Source: CAWCKS01 sp963796195
GTDB taxonomy: Bacteria; Pseudomonadota; Alphaproteobacteria; Rhizobiales; Xanthobacteraceae
Assembly: GCA_963796195.1 (NCBI GenBank)
Contig: CAWCKS010000010.1
Span: forward strand, 124,001-188,000
DNA: 64,000 nucleotides
Direction of reading: 5' to 3'
A program made the translations under genes and the position numbers. Under the pieces are notes generated by a model. The model did not search any database. It was not told where the DNA came from and saw only the letters and a program-made list of their open reading frames with translations. This document shows, in pieces, positions 1 to 9,783 of this stretch. How positions within the stretch are numbered: the first letter of the stretch is position 1; each line of letters opens with the position of its first letter.

Positions 1-21
1 GTTGCAGCGGCCCTGCGCCGC

Positions 22-1207
22 CTAACTCTCCGACGCCACATCGAATGGGTGCACTTCCTTGTGGCGCAGCAGTTGCGAGCACAGCAACCCGACCGTCATG
101 ACGACCGCGGCGGCCGTGAATAGCGTTGGCCCCTTGCCGATGCTCAAGAGCCCCGCGCCATAGAGCAGCGGCCCGGCGAATTGCCCGCAGTTGAACATGA
201 AGGCCTGCAACGAGACGGCGCTGGCGCGCGCGTCCGGTGCGATTTCCGACGTGAAGACCTGGAAGCCGCCGTGCAGCATGTAGAAGCCGAACCCCATCAG
301 CATGAAATTGAAAAATTGCAGTTGCCAGGGCGGGCCGAGCCCGATGATCACGATTTGCGATGAGATGAAGATCGCGCCGATCACCATCAGCCCGTTGTCG
401 CCGAACAAGGGCAAGATGCGCTTGATGAGCGCGGCGTAGATCAGCCCGCCGACGGCGTAGCCGCCAATCACGAAACCCGCGATCGACAGCCTGGGCTCGC
501 CGAGCTGCTGCAGGAAGGCGGCGACATACGGATAGAGCCCCATGATGCAGGAGCCTTCCGCCAGCACACCGAGATAACAGAGCCGCGCATGCGGATGGGT
601 GAGAATGCGGCGATAGTTCGAAACCAGTATCTTCAGGTGAACGGCGTTGCGGGGGCTGTTCATCTGGCCGCGAAAGCCCCAGGCCACCGCAAGCCACACC
701 AGCAGGATGAACGAGCCGAGCACGATCAACACGCTGCGCCACCCGACGAGATCGCCGAGCACGCCGGAGAATGTCGCGCCAAGCAGGTTGCCCGACAGCG
801 CGCCGGCCATGATCCGAACTCATCGCGATGCGGCGCTGCTGGATCGGAAAGAGATCGCCGGTCAGGCCCATCGCCACCGGAAAGACGCCGCCGGCGGCGG
901 CGCCGCAGATCACGCGCGTGGCCAGCAACAGCTCGAAGGAGTGCGTGAACGCGCCGATGATGTTGCCGATCCCGAGCAGCGCCAGGCAGATCAGGATCAG
1001 CCGTGGCTTGCCGAACAGGTCCGCGACCGCGCCGAGCGGCAATTGCACGAAGGCAAAGGCGATCGCGGTCGATGCGGCGAGCGTCGCCGCCGTCGGAATG
1101 CTGATTCCCAGCTCGTGCGCGATCTGCGGCAGCAGGGGATCGATCGCACGCGAGGTAAGCCCCGCGGCAAAGTTCCCCATCGCGATGATCGGAAGCAGGT
1201 ATTGCAT
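22..1207 (-). CDS. MFS transporter (frame broken near 815)
   Basis: Major facilitator superfamily permease, probably an inner-membrane drug or metabolite exporter; the substrate cannot be told. Starting at the ATG at 1207 the product opens MQYLLPIIAMGNFAAG and reads through several hydrophobic helices, with a loop-2/3-like motif (GAVADLFGKPRL), up to GDLFPIQQRRIAMS near 820. The second frame then continues with MAGALSGNLLGATFSGVLGD and six more hydrophobic segments to the TAG at 22. Joined length is about 394 residues, normal for a 12-helix DHA1-type carrier. The span is one base too long for a single frame (+1, or -2). It ends a minus-strand group after kdsA, with 56 bases between them. Family assignment is firm, function open. 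Confidence 0.8.
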
Positions 1208-1263
1208 GCGAGGCTTTTGGATCGCGGCGCGTTATCCACGCCTGTTTGTTGAGGGTTGTTCTT

Positions 1264-2103
1264 CTAGTTGCTTTTGGCGACCCGGTCGAATGCCATCAAC
1301 TTGCGCAGCAGGTCTTCGAACTCCTTTAGCGGCACCATGTTGGGCCCGTCGGATGGCGCTTTATCAGGGTCCTGATGCGTCTCGATGAACACGCCGGCGA
1401 CGCCGACCGCCACGGCCGCGCGCGCCAGCACCGGCACGAATTCGCGCTGCCCGCCTGATGACGCACCCTGCCCGCCCGGCTGCTGCACCGAATGCGTGGC
1501 GTCGAAAATGACTGGTGCGCCGGTCGTGCGCGCCATGATCGGCAGCGCGCGCATGTCCGACACCAGCGTGTTGTAGCCGAACGAGGCGCCGCGCTCGGTG
1601 ACCAGCACATTCGGATTGCCGGCGCTCGTGATCTTCTCGACCGCGTGCACCATGTCCCACGGCGCAAGAAACTGGCCCTTTTTGACGTTGACGACCTTGC
1701 CGGTGCGCGCTGCCGCCACGAGGAGATCGGTCTGCCGCGACAGGAATGCGGGGATTTGCAGGACGTCGACGACTTCGGCGGCCGGCACGCACTGATCGAT
1801 CTCGTGCACGTCGGTCAGCACGGGCACGCCAAGCTCGCTCCGGATGTCAGCGAAAATCTTCAGCGCCTGGCCAAGCCCCATGCCGCGCCCGCTGCTGCCG
1901 CTGGTGCGGTTCGCCTTGTCGAACGAAGTCTTGAACACGAGGCCGATGCCAAGCCGTTGCGCGATCTCTTTCAACGCGCCCGCCATCTCAAAGGCATGCG
2001 TGCGGCTCTCCAGCGCGCACGGCCCCGCGATGACCGCGAGTGGCAGCGCGTTGCCGAATTTGACGCTTCCAACAGTAACGATTGGCGCGGCTTTGGCTGT
2101 CAC
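1264..2103 (-). CDS. kdsA: 3-deoxy-D-manno-octulosonate 8-phosphate synthase (KdsA)
   Basis: Cytoplasmic enzyme that condenses arabinose-5-phosphate with phosphoenolpyruvate to give KDO-8-phosphate, the first committed step to the KDO sugar of the LPS inner core. Visible signatures are AGPCALES (residues about 26-33), KTSFDKANRTS (58-68) and GRGMGLG. The Cys in GPCALES is the metal-ligand form, so this looks like the metal-dependent class of the enzyme; the metal-free E. coli type has Asn there. The open frame extends upstream to a TTG at 2127, but the GTG at 2103 has GAGAGG seven bases upstream and gives a 279-residue protein, the usual length. It lies downstream of pyrG on the same strand, as in many alphaproteobacteria. 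Confidence 0.94.
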   Translation of the reverse strand: MTAKAAPIVTVGSVKFGNALPLAVIAGPCALESRTHAFEMAGALKEIAQRLGIGLVFKTSFDKANRTSGSSGRGMGLGQALKIFADIRSELGVPVLTDVHEIDQCVPAAEVVDVLQIPAFLSRQTDLLVAAARTGKVVNVKKGQFLAPWDMVHAVEKITSAGNPNVLVTERGASFGYNTLVSDMRALPIMARTTGAPVIFDATHSVQQPGGQGASSGGQREFVPVLARAAVAVGVAGVFIETHQDPDKAPSDGPNMVPLKEFEDLLRKLMAFDRVAKSN

Positions 2104-2184
2104 ACTCAAGGACCTCTCTCTGGTCAAACCGGGCGGACCATGCCGTCCCGGCGCAGCCGGATCAACCGCTAACAGCCGCCAAGA

Positions 2185-3075
2185 TCACTCGCTTTCTGCC
2201 TCGAAAACCAGCGTGGCGCCGAAAGCGTCGTCCGGCCCAACGATGACGGCATTGCCGCGCCGCCGATAAGGAATCGCATTCGTCTCGAGGTGGCTTTCGA
2301 CCCGCTCCCGCCACGACACGCCGATCCGCAGCGCGGCCAGCCTCATTGCATCGCCGTCGACCTCAGGCGTCACACCAAAGCGGTCGGCAAACGAGACCGG
2401 CTCGTCGACCTCGATGGTTCCGCGTGGCGTCTGCGCGGTGAGCCCGATCGAGGTCGAATGCAGCGCGCGCTGGCCGGTGTAAGTCTCGAGGAAAATGTAA
2501 TGATCGGTCGGGTTATCGGCGACCAGCACGACGCCATGAACGGCGTGGGCACTGTTCGGATGCGTCTGCAGCGCCTTGCTCCAGAATTTTGCCGAGTTAT
2601 GCCGACGAGCGATCGCAAAGCCGGTGTGGGGCGACAACGGGTCCGCGGCAAAGGCCAGCGAGAAGCCAAGCGTCGCCATGGCGCCATCACTCTGCAGTCC
2701 CTGACGCGTGAAGGCCAGCTCGGCGGACTGCCCGATTCCGGCGCGGGCAAATTCGGCAGCGTCCCCCGCAACATCCTCGCTTTGCAGGAGCAGCATGGAA
2801 AACCCCTGCCCGCGCATCAGCGCGTCGCGGTGAAACGCGCCGAAGTAACGTGCAAGGCCGGCATGCTCGGCGTCGCGCTCGATCAGCTCGGGCTCGGCCA
2901 CCGTCAGTATCTCGACGTAAAAGCCTTCGAGCTGGACAAGGTAATTGTGCGTGCCCCAGGAGTGCAGGTTGCGCGCGCCGACGGTGAATCCGAGCTTGCG
3001 GTAGAAGTCCGCCGCGCCGTCGAGGTCCTCGACGGCGTGGACGATGTGATCGAGCGCACGCGGCATTTGCGCCAA
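2185..3075 (-). CDS. Glyoxalase-like (VOC) domain protein
   Basis: A 296-residue protein of the vicinal oxygen chelate fold. The N-terminus reads PRALDHIVHAVEDLDGAADFYRKLGF, the classic first beta-alpha-beta module with a metal-ligand-type His; a second half (HAVHGVVLVADNPTDHYIFL, residues about 175-195) looks like a second module. The layout resembles the glyoxalase-like PF13468 type, whose substrates are mostly unknown. No lactoylglutathione-lyase-specific motif is evident. Its ATG lies four bases from the stop of the NIPSNAP gene, so the two are probably co-transcribed. Possible roles are ring cleavage or detoxification; none is shown by the sequence. Confidence 0.72.
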   Translation of the reverse strand: MAQMPRALDHIVHAVEDLDGAADFYRKLGFTVGARNLHSWGTHNYLVQLEGFYVEILTVAEPELIERDAEHAGLARYFGAFHRDALMRGQGFSMLLLQSEDVAGDAAEFARAGIGQSAELAFTRQGLQSDGAMATLGFSLAFAADPLSPHTGFAIARRHNSAKFWSKALQTHPNSAHAVHGVVLVADNPTDHYIFLETYTGQRALHSTSIGLTAQTPRGTIEVDEPVSFADRFGVTPEVDGDAMRLAALRIGVSWRERVESHLETNAIPYRRRGNAVIVGPDDAFGATLVFEAESE

Positions 3076-3078
3076 GGT

Positions 3079-3405
3079 TTACTTCACCGATGAAAAGGCG
3101 GTCGGGGCCAGAATCTGGTTGATGACCTTGGCGACGATCTGGCCGTTCTTTTCGGTTTCCGCCCGGACCGCGAGCCATTCCTGGTCGACCATGAACGCGC
3201 CCCACTTCTTCTCGCGGTCGGCAAGCGACTCCCATTGCAGGAAATAGACGAGCTGCTGGTTGGTCTCGCCGATCAGCGTGGTGAAGAAGCCGGCCTGCTT
3301 GATGCCGTGCTTCTCCCAGATCTTCAGCGTGTAGGTGTCGAAGCGCTTCAGCAAATCCGGCAGTCGGCCGGGCACGGCATGATAGACCCGCATTTCATAG
3401 ATCAT
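3079..3405 (-). CDS. NIPSNAP family protein
   Basis: A 108-residue single-domain protein of the NIPSNAP/dimeric alpha-beta barrel fold. It opens MIYEMRVYHAVPGRLPDLL, the usual family start (tyrosine-rich first strand, then a helix), and carries the typical ending of strand plus helix (LVYFLQWESLADREKKW). Bacterial members are small cytoplasmic proteins of unsettled function, often beside catabolic or stress genes. It sits between pyrG and the VOC gene with only three intervening bases on the VOC side, which suggests a two-gene module inserted between pyrG and kdsA. Confidence 0.85.
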   Translation of the reverse strand: MIYEMRVYHAVPGRLPDLLKRFDTYTLKIWEKHGIKQAGFFTTLIGETNQQLVYFLQWESLADREKKWGAFMVDQEWLAVRAETEKNGQIVAKVINQILAPTAFSSVK

Positions 3406-3492
3406 CGAGACCTCCCAAAGTCAGTTCTTGTGTTGGCGGACACGCAAGCCATCGGCTGCGCGTGGCCCACAGTTTGGCAGATCAGATGCGGG

Positions 3493-5124
3493 TTAGACCA
3501 GCCGCGATTGCACCACGGCTGCCCCGATAAAGGACGAGAACAGCGGGTGCGGGGCGAACGGCCTTGACTTCAGCTCGGGGTGGAACTGCACGCCGATAAA
3601 CCAGGGATGGTCCTCGTATTCGACGATTTCGGGCAACACGCCATCGGGCGACATGCCGGAGAAGCGCAGCCCATGCTGCTCGAGCCGATCCTTGTAGCGG
3701 GTGTTGACCTCATAGCGATGGCGGTGGCGCTCGGAGATTTCAAGCGCGTTGTCGTAGATCGCTGAAACCCGGCTGCCGCGGCGGAGCACCGCCGGATAGG
3801 CGCCAAGCCGCATGGTGCCACCGAGATCGCCGGCCGCGTGCCGCTTCTCAAGCTCGTTGCCGCGCATCCACTCGGTCATCAGGCCGACCAGTGGCTCCGG
3901 CGTCGGGCCGAATTCGGTCGAGTTGGCATTCTCGATGCCGACCAGGTTTCGCGCCGCTTCGATCACGGCCATCTGCATGCCAAAGCAGATGCCGAAATAC
4001 GGCACCCGCCGCTCGCGTGCGAACCGCGCCGCGCGAATTTTTCCTTCGGCGCCGCGCTGGCCGAAGCCGCCGGGCACCAGGATGCCGTCGACATGATCGA
4101 GGAAGGGCGTCGGGTCCTCGTTCTCGAACACCTCGCTCTCGATCCAGTCGAGGTTGACCTTGACCTTGTTGGCGATGCCGCCATGCGACAGCGCCTCGAT
4201 CAGCGACTTGTAGGCATCCTTCATGCCGGTGTACTTGCCGACGATCGCAATCGTGACCTGGCCTTCCGGATTGCGGATACGCTCGTTGATCTCGTGCCAG
4301 CCCTCGAGCACCGGCGCCCGGTGAGGCTGCAGGTGGAACGCCGCCAGCACTTCATCGTCGAGTCCCGCGGCGTGATAGGCCTCAGGCACGGCGTAGATGT
4401 TGTCGGCGTCGCGCGCCTCGATGACGGCGCTTTCGCGCACGTTGCAGAACAGTCCGAGCTTGCGGCGCTCTTCTTTCGGAATCGGGCGATCTGTACGGCA
4501 CAACAGGATGTCCGGCTGGATGCCGATTGAACGCAGCTCCTTCACCGAGTGCTGGGTCGGCTTGGTTTTCAGTTCGCCGGCGCTCGGAATGAAGGGCAAC
4601 AAGGTCAGGTGGATGTAGACGGAGTGTTCACGCGGCAGCTCGTTCTTGAGCTGGCGGATCGCCTCGAAGAACGGCAGGCCCTCGATGTCGCCGACCGTGC
4701 CGCCGACCTCGCACAAAACGAAGTCGAATTCGTCGTTGCCCTCGAGGATGAATTCCTTGATGGCATTGGTGACATGGGGAATGACCTGGATCGTGGCGCC
4801 GAGGTAGTCGCCGCGCCGCTCCCTGGTCAGGATGTCCTGATAAATCTTGCCCGTCGTGATGTTGTCGCGTCTGGTCGCCGGTCTGCCGGTGAAGCGCTCA
4901 TAGTGGCCGAGGTCGAGATCGGTCTCGGCGCCGTCGTCGGTCACGAACACTTCGCCGTGCTGATACGGCGACATCGTTCCGGGATCGAGGTTGAGGTAGG
5001 GATCGAGCTTGCGAAGGCGGACCTTGTAGCCACGAGCCTGCAGGAGCGCGCCGAGCGCTGCCGATGCAAGACCTTTCCCAAGGGAGGAGACCACGCCGCC
5101 GGTGATGAAGATATACCGCGCCAT
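3493..5124 (-). CDS. pyrG: CTP synthase (PyrG)
   Basis: Makes CTP from UTP, ATP and glutamine, the last step of pyrimidine nucleotide synthesis; cytoplasmic tetramer. The N-terminal synthetase domain shows the P-loop region ITGGVVSSLGKG near residue 10 and LRKLDPYLNLDPGTMSP. The C-terminal glutaminase domain shows VPGGFGQRG and the nucleophile motif GICFGMQ, followed by GVQFHPELKSRP near the end, which completes the Cys-His-Glu triad. The ATG at 5124 (MARYIFITGG) is preferred over the upstream TTG at 5133, giving 543 residues, standard length. Frame is intact throughout. secG lies 167 bases upstream. Confidence 0.97.
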   Translation of the reverse strand: MARYIFITGGVVSSLGKGLASAALGALLQARGYKVRLRKLDPYLNLDPGTMSPYQHGEVFVTDDGAETDLDLGHYERFTGRPATRRDNITTGKIYQDILTRERRGDYLGATIQVIPHVTNAIKEFILEGNDEFDFVLCEVGGTVGDIEGLPFFEAIRQLKNELPREHSVYIHLTLLPFIPSAGELKTKPTQHSVKELRSIGIQPDILLCRTDRPIPKEERRKLGLFCNVRESAVIEARDADNIYAVPEAYHAAGLDDEVLAAFHLQPHRAPVLEGWHEINERIRNPEGQVTIAIVGKYTGMKDAYKSLIEALSHGGIANKVKVNLDWIESEVFENEDPTPFLDHVDGILVPGGFGQRGAEGKIRAARFARERRVPYFGICFGMQMAVIEAARNLVGIENANSTEFGPTPEPLVGLMTEWMRGNELEKRHAAGDLGGTMRLGAYPAVLRRGSRVSAIYDNALEISERHRHRYEVNTRYKDRLEQHGLRFSGMSPDGVLPEIVEYEDHPWFIGVQFHPELKSRPFAPHPLFSSFIGAAVVQSRLV

Positions 5125-5291
5125 GGGACTCAACTCTTATCGCCGATCCATCGATTCGCAAAAGCCAAACACGTTGTCCCCAAGGCGAAGCTCGTTCGCC
5201 CCAAGATCACCTAAAATCAAAAATACTCAAACGCTTACTTAAGGACGCTGATGTGGTTTCGCAGCCCCAAAGGCTGCAAGCCAGCAATGCC

Positions 5292-5672
5292 TTACTGCGA
5301 ACGCGGCACCTGCGGACCGCTTGGCGCCTGCTTCTGGTCCTGCTGCTTCAACGTATCGAGCAGGCCCGACCCCGACGGCGTGACCGGCGTCGGCGCCCCC
5401 GGCTGCGAGATTGGCGCCTGTGTCCCGGTCAGCGGCGACGGTCCCTCCGTGCGATTGAGACTTGCAATCCACGACAGCAACAGGCTGGTCGCGAAGAAGC
5501 CGATCGCGAGAAACGCGGTGGTGCGCGTCAGCAGATTTGCCGTTCCCCGGCTCGACATGAAGCCGCCAGGCGATCCCGCGCCGAGCCCACCGCCTTCGGA
5601 GCGCTGCAGGAGCACGACGCCGATCAGCGCCGCGACAATCATGAGGTGGATGACAACGATGACGGTCTGCAT
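5292..5672 (-). CDS. secG: Preprotein translocase subunit SecG
   Basis: Small inner-membrane partner of SecYE that assists SecA-driven protein export. The 126-residue product has the family pattern: first transmembrane helix at residues about 1-20, the conserved VLLQRSEGGGLG segment with a glycine-rich loop, then MSSRGTANLLTRTTAFLAIGFFATSLLL with the second helix. The tail beyond residue 75 is Pro/Gly/Gln-rich, as is common in alphaproteobacterial SecG. It lies between tpiA and pyrG, a conserved alphaproteobacterial order. Confidence 0.93.
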   Translation of the reverse strand: MQTVIVVIHLMIVAALIGVVLLQRSEGGGLGAGSPGGFMSSRGTANLLTRTTAFLAIGFFATSLLLSWIASLNRTEGPSPLTGTQAPISQPGAPTPVTPSGSGLLDTLKQQDQKQAPSGPQVPRSQ

Positions 5673-5803
5673 TTCGGCCCTTCACATCGCACGCCGCAGC
5701 CTTTGAGGGCGCGTGTCTTGTCGCGTGCGGGATTTATTGAAATTCGCGCGGTGTCTACACGATCGCTTACGCCAGCACCACCCCGATGCTTGCTTCCGCG
5801 GAG

Positions 5804-6559
5804 TTAGGGGCAGGCGGCGGCGATCGCAAGGAAATCGGTCGCTTTCAGGCTCGCGCCCCCGATCAAGGCGCCGTTGACCGCTTTTGCCCGCAGGATTTCG
5901 GCCGCATTCGAGGGTTTGACCGATCCGCCATAGAGGATGCGGATTTCGGCCCCCTCACCCTTAAATCGTTCGTTGAGCTTGTTCCGGATAAACCAATGAA
6001 CTTGCTCGATATCCGAAATCGTCGGGGTCAGCCCGGTTCCAATCGCCCAAACCGGCTCGTAGGCGACGACCAGATTGGCCGCCGTGGCCCCATCCGGAAC
6101 CGAGCCTGCGAGTTGAGCGCCGACGATATCGAGCGTTTGGCCGGATTTGCGCTGCGCCTCGGTCTCGCCAACGCAGACGATCGGAACGAGCCCAGCGCGC
6201 CACGCCGCCTGGGCCTTGGCGCGGACCAGTTCGCTACTTTCGCCATGATCGGCCCGCCGCTCCGAATGCCCTGTGATCACGAACCATGCACCGGCATCTT
6301 TCAGCATCTCGGCAGAGATATCGCCGGTGTGGGCTCCAAAGGCGTTGGGGTGACAGTCCTGGCCGCCAATTGCGACCACCGAGCCACGTGCCCGGCTCGC
6401 GAACGCCGCGACCAGCGTCGCCGGCGGGCAGATCAGAAGGTCGGCCTTTTTTGCCAGCGGCTCGGAGGCGGCGATGATGGCCTGCAGCTCGCTGCCGGAG
6501 CCGATCAGGCCGTTCATTTTCCAGTTCCCCGCGATCAGCGGGCGGCGCACTGCGGGCAT
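5804..6559 (-). CDS. tpiA: Triosephosphate isomerase
   Basis: Interconverts dihydroxyacetone phosphate and glyceraldehyde-3-phosphate in glycolysis, gluconeogenesis and the Calvin cycle. All active-site elements are present: GNWKMNG with the electrophilic Lys near residue 14, the catalytic His in ITGHSERR, the base Glu in YEPVWAIGTG with the mobile loop, and the phosphate-gripping YGGSVKP. At 251 residues it is full length. It is divergent from the chaperone gene on the plus strand, with a 201-base shared intergenic region (6560-6760) in which no confident promoter was assigned. Confidence 0.96.
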   Translation of the reverse strand: MPAVRRPLIAGNWKMNGLIGSGSELQAIIAASEPLAKKADLLICPPATLVAAFASRARGSVVAIGGQDCHPNAFGAHTGDISAEMLKDAGAWFVITGHSERRADHGESSELVRAKAQAAWRAGLVPIVCVGETEAQRKSGQTLDIVGAQLAGSVPDGATAANLVVAYEPVWAIGTGLTPTISDIEQVHWFIRNKLNERFKGEGAEIRILYGGSVKPSNAAEILRAKAVNGALIGGASLKATDFLAIAAACP

Positions 6560-6760
6560 CGAGAAACCTCTTCGAATCCAAAATCAATGTCCGCTAGCAG
6601 AGCCATCGCGGCGAAGCCAGTGGCCACATGACGGGCGTTTAAGTTGCGGCGCGGGCAGCGCCACTTTATGATGCAAGATCAAAGGTGAAGCCCAAGTGAG
6701 CCCGTGTACTTGCAATGAGCTTCCCAAATCCCTTCCCTCAAAAACAAAGATTTTCGACCC

Positions 6761-8675
6761 ATGCTGCGAGGAATGCGCGAGGCCTCATCGAGTTGGATCG
6801 GCAAGGCCATCATGGCAACCGTCATGGGCATCCTGATCTTCGCCTTCGGCATCTGGGGCATCCAGGACATCTTCCGCGGCTTTGGCCGCTCGACCGTGGC
6901 CAGGATCGGCTCTACCGAGATTTCACAGGACTCGTTCCGTCAGCTCTACAACGACCGGCTGCAGCAGCTCGGCCGGCAGTTCGGCCGTCCGCTGACGCCG
7001 GAACAGGCCCGCGCGTTCGGCCTCGACCGCCAGATCCTGCAGCAATCGATCGCCGAAGCGGCACTGGACGAAGAGGCGCGCCGACTTGGGCTCGCGCAAT
7101 CCGACGCGGCCGTCATCGATTCAATTTCCAAGCGACCCGAACTTCGTCGGGCCGAACGGCAAGTTCAATCCGCAGCGCTTTGCTGAGGTCATCCGCCAGT
7201 TCGGGTTCACCGAGGCGCGCTATTTCGCCGAGCAACGCCGCACCATGCTGCGCCGTGAGATCGGGACCACGATCTCAAGCGGCATCGAGCCGCCGCAGGT
7301 TCTGCTTGAAGCCAAGAACCGCTTCGACAACGAGACCCGGACCGTCGACTTCGTGCGCCTGACCGAGGCCCAGGCCGGGCCGATCGACACTCCGTCGGCC
7401 GAGCAGCTCGCGAGCTACTTTGACGAAAACAAGCTGCGCTTTCGCGCGCCCGAATTCCGCAAGATCTCGTTCGTTGTGCTGAACCCGGAAGCCCAAGCGA
7501 AATGGGCCGATGTCAGCGACGACGACGCGAAGAAGATCTTTGAGGACAACAAGGACCGCTTTGGCACCCCGGAAAAGCGCGAAGTGCAGCAGATCCTGTT
7601 TCCGAGCGCCGACGAGGCCAAGGCGGCGCGCGACAGGATCGAGGCTGGAACGTCATTCGAAGACATCGCCAAGGAACGTGGCATGAAAGAGTCGGAATAC
7701 GACCTCGGCCTCGTGACCAGGACCGGCATCATCGATCCGACGGTGGCGGATGCGATCTTTGCGCTGCCGGAGAAGGAGGTCAGCCAGCCGATCCAGGGGC
7801 GCTTCGGCGCGGTGCTGGCGCGCGTCACCAGGATCGAGCGTGGCGTCGAGCCGAACTACGAGGCGGTCGCCGGCACGATCAAGCGCCAGATCGCGATCGA
7901 TCGCGCGCGCAACGCCATGACGGGGCTGCAAAACAAGATGGAAGACGAGCGCAGCGGCGGCGCCAGCATCGCCGAAGCCGCACAGAAGATCGGCGTGCCG
8001 TCCGGCACAATCGAGGCGGTCGATCGTTCCGGGCGCGATCCCGCCGGTAACCCGGTCGCCGGCCTGCCGCAAGGCGCCGATCTCGTCTCGGCTGCCTTCT
8101 CGAGCGACGTCGGCGTCGATAACGATCCGGTCCAGGCCGCTGGTGGCTATGTCTGGTACGAGGTCATCAGCATCACGCCATCGCGCGAGCGTACGCTGGA
8201 CGAGGTGCGCGATCAGGTCGCCGCACGCTGGCACAGCGACCAGGTCTCGGCCAGGCTCAAGGCCAAGGCCGACGAGATGAGCGACCAGCTCAACAAGGGC
8301 GGCAAGACGCTCGCCGAGCTTGCGCCGCCCCTTGGCGCCAAGGTCGAAACCGCAAGCGGATTTAAACGCGGCGCCAGCCTGCAGACGCTTGCCGGCAACG
8401 CCGTGGATGGCGCCTTCAAGCTGGCCAAGGGCGAATCCGATCGCACCACCGGCGATCAGCCGGGCGAATGGATCGTCTACACCCTGACCGATATCGTGAC
8501 GCCGGCGTTCGATCCGAACGCGAGCGAGACCAAAAAGCTCCGCGAAGACTTGCAGCGCGCACAGGGCGACGAGCAGACGTCAGCCTATATCGCGAAGCTG
8601 GAGAGCGACATCGGGGTCAAGATCAACGAGCAGTCCTTTGCGGTCGCGACGGGTCAGGCCCAGCCGGACAACTAG
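6761..8675 (+). CDS. PpiD-type peptidylprolyl isomerase/chaperone (frame broken at 7130)
   Basis: Membrane-anchored periplasmic folding factor that acts on newly exported proteins near the Sec channel. The N-terminus has a short basic stretch, then a single transmembrane helix (residues about 18-38, AIMATVMGILIFAFGIWGIQ), a SurA-N-like helical segment, and a central parvulin domain around residues 260-355 (KREVQQILFPSADEAKAARD and FGAVLARV). The two frames overlap at 7086-7186. Removing one A from the CCAAGC at 7128-7133 restores AVIDSISSDPNFVGPNGKF and a product of about 637 residues, normal for the family. It precedes trpD by 94 bases. The break is most likely a sequencing insertion. Confidence 0.87.
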
Positions 8676-8769
8676 GACCGGGCTGGACCGCCTTGCCTTG
8701 ACCGTCAAAAGCCGCGCAGACTAATACCTTCACCACAGCGCGCCCGGCGCGCCGCTCCGGGCTGATGCA

Positions 8770-9783
8770 ATGGACGATTTCAAAGCAATTATCGGCAAAG
8801 TGGCCACTGGCGCGGCGCTGACGCGGCAGGAGGCCGCCAGTGCCTTCGACAGCATGATGTCGGGCGAAGCAACGCCATCGCAAATGGGCGGCCTGTTGAT
8901 GGCCCTTCGCGTGCGCGGCGAGACCGTCGAAGAGATTACCGGCGCGGTGTCAGTGATGCGCGCCAAAATGCTGCCGGTCAAAGCACCGGCGGATGCCATC
9001 GACATTGTCGGGACGGGCGGCGACGGGTCGGGATCGGTCAATGTCTCGACCTGCGCGGCCTTCATCGTGGCAGGGACTGGTGTGCCGGTCGCCAAGCACG
9101 GCAATCGGGCACTGTCATCCAAGTCGGGCGCGGCAGACGTGCTCGCGGCGCTCGGCGTCAGGATCGAGCTTGCGCCGGAGCAGATCAGCCGTTGCATCCA
9201 GGAAGCCGGCATCGGCTTCATGTTCGCGCCGAGCCATCACCCAGCGATGAAGAATGTCGGACCGACGCGGGTCGAACTCGCGACACGCACCATCTTCAAT
9301 TTGCTCGGCCCACTCTCTAATCCAGCCGGCGTCAAGAGACAGAAGATCGGCGTTTTCTCGCGACAATGGGTGCAACCATTGGCGGAAGTGCTCAAGAATT
9401 TAGGCTCGGAGTCGATCTGGGTGGTCCATGGCTCCGACGGGCTCGATGAAGTCACACTGACCGGCCCGACCTTCGTTGCGGCACTCGAGAACGGAAAAAT
9501 CCGCAGCTTCGAGATCACGCCTGAGGACGCCGGCCTGCCCCGCGCGGATGCTGCTGCGCTGAAAGGTGGTGACGCCAGCGTCAATGCCGAAGCGTTGCGC
9601 GGCGTGCTGGCGGGCAAGCCCAGCGCCTATCGCGACGTCGCGCTGTTCAACGCCGCCGCGGCGCTCGTGGTTGCCGGCAAGGCAAAGGACCTGAAGGACG
9701 GCGTCGCGCAGGGCAAGCAAGCGCTCGACAGCGGCGCCGCAGCTCAGCGCCTGCAAAAGCTGATTGCGGTCTCCAATGGCTGA
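8770..9783 (+). CDS. trpD: Anthranilate phosphoribosyltransferase
   Basis: Second step of tryptophan synthesis: transfers phosphoribosyl from PRPP to anthranilate. The PRPP-binding signature GTGGDGSGSVNVST lies at residues about 79-92 and the anthranilate-side motif KHGNRALSSKSGAADVL follows; GPLSNPAG is also present. Length 337 residues is standard. The trpC start codon lies inside its last codons (8-base overlap), so the two are translationally coupled. In this lineage the trp genes are split, and trpD-trpC-moaC-moeA-lexA is a familiar order. Confidence 0.96.
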   Translation: MDDFKAIIGKVATGAALTRQEAASAFDSMMSGEATPSQMGGLLMALRVRGETVEEITGAVSVMRAKMLPVKAPADAIDIVGTGGDGSGSVNVSTCAAFIVAGTGVPVAKHGNRALSSKSGAADVLAALGVRIELAPEQISRCIQEAGIGFMFAPSHHPAMKNVGPTRVELATRTIFNLLGPLSNPAGVKRQKIGVFSRQWVQPLAEVLKNLGSESIWVVHGSDGLDEVTLTGPTFVAALENGKIRSFEITPEDAGLPRADAAALKGGDASVNAEALRGVLAGKPSAYRDVALFNAAAALVVAGKAKDLKDGVAQGKQALDSGAAAQRLQKLIAVSNG

